Shown here one piece after another: positions 61,797 to 64,000 of a stretch of 64,000 nucleotides of DNA (its first letter is position 1; each line of letters starts with the position of its first letter). The translations under genes were made by a program, and so were the position numbers. A model generated the notes under the pieces. The model was given only the letters and a program-made list of their open reading frames with translations. It was not told the origin of the DNA and made no database searches. Source of the DNA: Rhodoblastus acidophilus (lineage in GTDB: Bacteria; Pseudomonadota; Alphaproteobacteria; Rhizobiales; Beijerinckiaceae); contig NZ_JAOQNX010000030.1 of NCBI RefSeq assembly GCF_025961575.1, positions 1-64,000 of the forward strand, given 5' to 3'.

Positions 61797-61990
61797 GGCG
61801 AATTTTCCTGTTGAACGGCGGCGTGGGTCTGAATTGTCAAGCTTGGGTCATGGAATCAAGCAAGTCTGGATTGTGGCGGCGCAAGCGCGTCTTGCGCTGT
61901 AACATTTGGGGACGCGTTTGGCTGCATCGCTCGCCTTGCCGCGGACGCCGCGGTTCTGCTACTTCAGGGGCCTGTCTTTCAGGAGGTCAC

Positions 61991-63373
61991 GTGACCGATA
62001 ACGCCGCGCTCAAGGAGCAGGTCGCGCTCAGCTCGGTGGCCGTCAGCGCTGTTCTGACGCTCGGCAAGGCGGCGGCCGGGATGGCCTCCGGCTCGCTGGC
62101 GCTGCTGTCGGAAGCCGCGCATAACGCCATCGACACCGGCGCCACCATCCTCACCTATTTCGCGGTGCGCCAGGCCAACAAGCCCGCCGACGACAAGCAC
62201 CATTACGGCCACGGCAAATACGAATCGCTGTCGGCCTTGTTCGAGACCGGGCTGCTGGCGGGTCTGGCGATCTATGTCCTGTTCACCGCCGCCGAGCGGC
62301 TGCGCGAGGGGCCGGAGGCCATCGACTCCTCCTGGTGGGTGTTCGGCGTGCTGATCGTCTCGATCCTGGCGGACAGCGGACGCTATCTCACCCTCAGTTC
62401 TGTCGCCAAGAAAACCGGCAGCCATGCGCTGGCCGCCGACGCCATGCATTTCGCCAGCGACCTGATCGGCTCCGTGCTGGTGCTGATCGGGCTGATCGCC
62501 AATCATTATGGTTTTGTCCAGGGCGATGCGCTCGCCGCCATGGGTGTGGCGCTGTTCATCGGTTTTGCGGGGTTCCGGCTCGGCGGCGAAACGCTGGGCA
62601 CGCTGCTCGACCGCGCGCCCGACGGCCTCGCGGAAAAATTGCGTGGCGAGATTGTTCTGGTTCCGGGCGTCGTGGCCGTCGAAAACATCAAGCTGCGGCC
62701 CAACGGGCCGAAAATTCTGGGCGAGGTGTTCATCGCCGTGGCGCGGTCGCTGCCGCTGGAGCGGGTCGCCGAGATCGAGGCGGCGGTGCGGGCGAAAATT
62801 TCCGAGGTTTCGCCGGAGACCGAGGCGACCGTGTCCTCCGCCCCGCGCGCGCTCGACGACGAGACCCTGGCCGAGCGCATCGTGATGATCGCGGCGCGCA
62901 AAAAACTGCCGGTGCATCACATTTTCGTCCACCATCTCGGCGACCGCGACTGCATCGCTTTCGATCTGGAGGTGGAGGGCTCGCTGCCCACGGCCGAGGC
63001 GCACGCCATTGCGACGGCGCTCGAAAACGACATTCGCGACGAGATCGGGCCCTATATCGAGGTCGAGAGCCATATCGAGCCTTTGCAGGCGCATAAGCTG
63101 ATCGGTCATGAATCCGACCCCGCGACGCTCCAGGCCATCACCGCCGCGTTGAAACAGGCGGCTGAAGGCAAGGAGGGGGTGACCGACGTGCATGCCGTGC
63201 GCGCCCGCGCCACAGCGGAGGGGCTTGTCGTGAATTTTCACGCCCATGTCTGCCCGGCCCTGTCGGTGACCGCCACCCATGAGGCGCTGGAAGAGATCGA
63301 GCGCGCTTTGCGTGAGAAAATGCCGCATCTGCTGCGCGTCGTCGGCCATGCCGAACCGGTCGGGGAGGCGTGA
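61991..63373 (+). CDS. Cation diffusion facilitator family transporter
   Basis: 460 residues from a GTG at 61991 with AGGAGG four bases upstream. Six membrane spans; SEAAHNAIDTGA and ADAMHFASDL carry the metal-binding His/Asp pairs, and DDKHHYGHGKYESLS the family His-rich loop. The cytoplasmic part is longer than usual, with two tandem ferredoxin-like domains (about 210-290 and 300-455, HHIFVHHLGDRDCIAFDLE). Exports Zn, Fe, Mn or another divalent ion by proton exchange. Confidence 0.9.
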   Translation: MTDNAALKEQVALSSVAVSAVLTLGKAAAGMASGSLALLSEAAHNAIDTGATILTYFAVRQANKPADDKHHYGHGKYESLSALFETGLLAGLAIYVLFTAAERLREGPEAIDSSWWVFGVLIVSILADSGRYLTLSSVAKKTGSHALAADAMHFASDLIGSVLVLIGLIANHYGFVQGDALAAMGVALFIGFAGFRLGGETLGTLLDRAPDGLAEKLRGEIVLVPGVVAVENIKLRPNGPKILGEVFIAVARSLPLERVAEIEAAVRAKISEVSPETEATVSSAPRALDDETLAERIVMIAARKKLPVHHIFVHHLGDRDCIAFDLEVEGSLPTAEAHAIATALENDIRDEIGPYIEVESHIEPLQAHKLIGHESDPATLQAITAALKQAAEGKEGVTDVHAVRARATAEGLVVNFHAHVCPALSVTATHEALEEIERALREKMPHLLRVVGHAEPVGEA

Positions 63374-63428
63374 GGGGGCGGTGAATCATAGCTGAATCGA
63401 GCGTTTGGAAAGGCGGAACCCCTCATCC

Positions 63429-63469
63429 GGCGCGCTGCGCGCGCCACCTTCTCCCGCAAGGGGAGAAGG
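63429..63469. repeat. Interspersed double-hairpin repeat (alphaproteobacterial type)
   Basis: Two perfect hairpins: GGCGCGC-TGC-GCGCGCC (63429-63445) and CCTTCTCCC-GCAAG-GGGAGAAGG (63447-63469), preceded by CCCTCATCCG. This combination is a common dispersed repeat in rhizobia-like genomes. It lies just after the cation transporter gene. Confidence 0.7.
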
Positions 63470-63522
63470 GAGGCGATCCTGAGTGCTCGCGATCTCGGCT
63501 GCACAAGCGAGGGGAGGGGGTC

Positions 63523-64000
63523 ATGCGTTACAAAATTTCGGGGACCATGATGCAGACGGTCGAGATCGACCTCGATCCCGGCGAAACCGTTTTTAGCCAG
63601 ACCAGCTGCATGTGCTGGATGAACGATCTCGTCGAAATGGACACCCATACCGGCGGCGGATTCTTGTCTGGAGTCATGCGGTCGCTCGGCGGCGGATCGT
63701 TCTTCATCACCGAATTCACCGCGCGCGGAAACGGGCATGTCGCCTTTGCGCCGCGCTTTCCCGGCGCGATCTTGCCCATCGTCTTGCAGCCGGGACAGTC
63801 GCTGATCTGCCGGAAAGAGACGTTTCTGGTCGCGGAAAAATCCGTGCAGCTGGAAATCGCCTGGCAGCAGCGGTTCGGCGCTGGACTGTTTGGCGGCGAG
63901 GGGTTCGTGCTGCAGAAGGTGACGGGGCCCGGAACCGTGTTCCTCGATCTCTCCGGCGAGGTGGTCGAGCGCGACCTGGCGCCGGGCGAGCGGCTGCTGG
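63523..64000 (+). CDS. AIM24-family protein (TIGR00266), partial at window end
   Basis: 159 codons are visible, with the gene open at the right edge. Opening MRYKISGTMMQTVEIDL, then the family block SCMCWMNDLVEM, the TGGGFLSGVMRSLGGGSFFI motif and FTARGNGHVAFAP. The family, shared with mitochondrial AIM24, forms a beta-stacked fold of unknown role. A GGAGGGGG SD precedes the ATG. Confidence 0.85.
   Translation, partial: MRYKISGTMMQTVEIDLDPGETVFSQTSCMCWMNDLVEMDTHTGGGFLSGVMRSLGGGSFFITEFTARGNGHVAFAPRFPGAILPIVLQPGQSLICRKETFLVAEKSVQLEIAWQQRFGAGLFGGEGFVLQKVTGPGTVFLDLSGEVVERDLAPGERLL

Noticed and set aside
1-64000. CRISPR arrays, insertion sequences, tRNA or rRNA genes
   Set aside because: No regularly spaced repeats, transposase-like proteins, cloverleaf-type sequences or rRNA segments were recognised by eye; the palindromic repeats found are dispersed REP-like elements.

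Overview
The window is GC-rich with dense, mostly operonic coding, short SD-led spacers and many ATGA/GTGA stop-start overlaps. It looks like an alphaproteobacterium, probably Hyphomicrobiales. The evidence is protein similarity by eye, a CtrA-type box (TTAA-N7-TTAA), and two kinds of interspersed palindromic repeat common in that group. A menaquinone operon in an alphaproteobacterium, next to an Fe-S repair protein and with a RuBisCO-like protein plus cupin pair elsewhere, suggests a metabolically flexible organism with an anaerobic or phototroph-like lifestyle (Rhodoblastus or another Beijerinckiaceae member would fit). The taxon is an inference, not a result.

Region 1 (1-11.2 kb) is the most unusual part: a divergent two-operon island of predicted conflict effectors. 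Leftward run a lysozyme-like plus M15-peptidase fusion, an EAD1-like adaptor plus trypsin protease, a small protein and a further gene cut by the window edge. Rightward run an EAD-like plus trypsin protease, a large helical protein, a single-pass membrane protein with an SH3-like exported domain, a trypsin plus DNA/RNA endonuclease (DRGH) fusion, and a class 3 lipase. Together these could attack peptidoglycan, protein, nucleic acid and lipid. The 315-bp AT-rich divergent spacer carries two palindromes and a terminator-like hairpin just upstream of the rightward operon. Tandem hairpins close that operon.

Region 2 (11.3-12.9 kb) is a RuBisCO-like protein and a cupin, translationally coupled, matching the methylthioadenosine-to-isoprenoid shunt known from Rhodospirillum rubrum. 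Region 3 (13.2-28.3 kb) is an exopolysaccharide locus: a Wzx-type flippase, two hexapeptide acyltransferases, an NAD-synthase-like/AMP-ligase/ACP/asparagine-synthase module, and homologues of xanthan GumK, GumM, GumH, GumC and GumE.

Region 4 (28.2-41.8 kb) mixes envelope efflux and caspase-like proteins. An RND pump, its adaptor and an OmpA-type protein are co-transcribed with a pseudo-caspase that has lost both catalytic residues. Divergent from it lies an intact exported caspase, then a lone adaptor, then a third caspase-like protein that keeps Cys but not His. A response regulator with an HD-GYP output follows, under a strong CtrA-like box.

Region 5 (41.9-50.7 kb) holds a COQ10/START-like protein, menA, ubiE/menG, menFDBC, then menE with a PAS protein; no menH is visible. 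Region 6 (50.8-64 kb) has an Fe-S repair protein, a CusF-like copper protein, a TetR-regulated RND system with two adaptors, a 45-residue membrane protein joined to an SCO copper chaperone, tandem DedA proteins, glyoxalase I, a cation diffusion facilitator and the start of an AIM24-family gene. No tRNA, rRNA, CRISPR array, transposase or phage structural gene was recognised.
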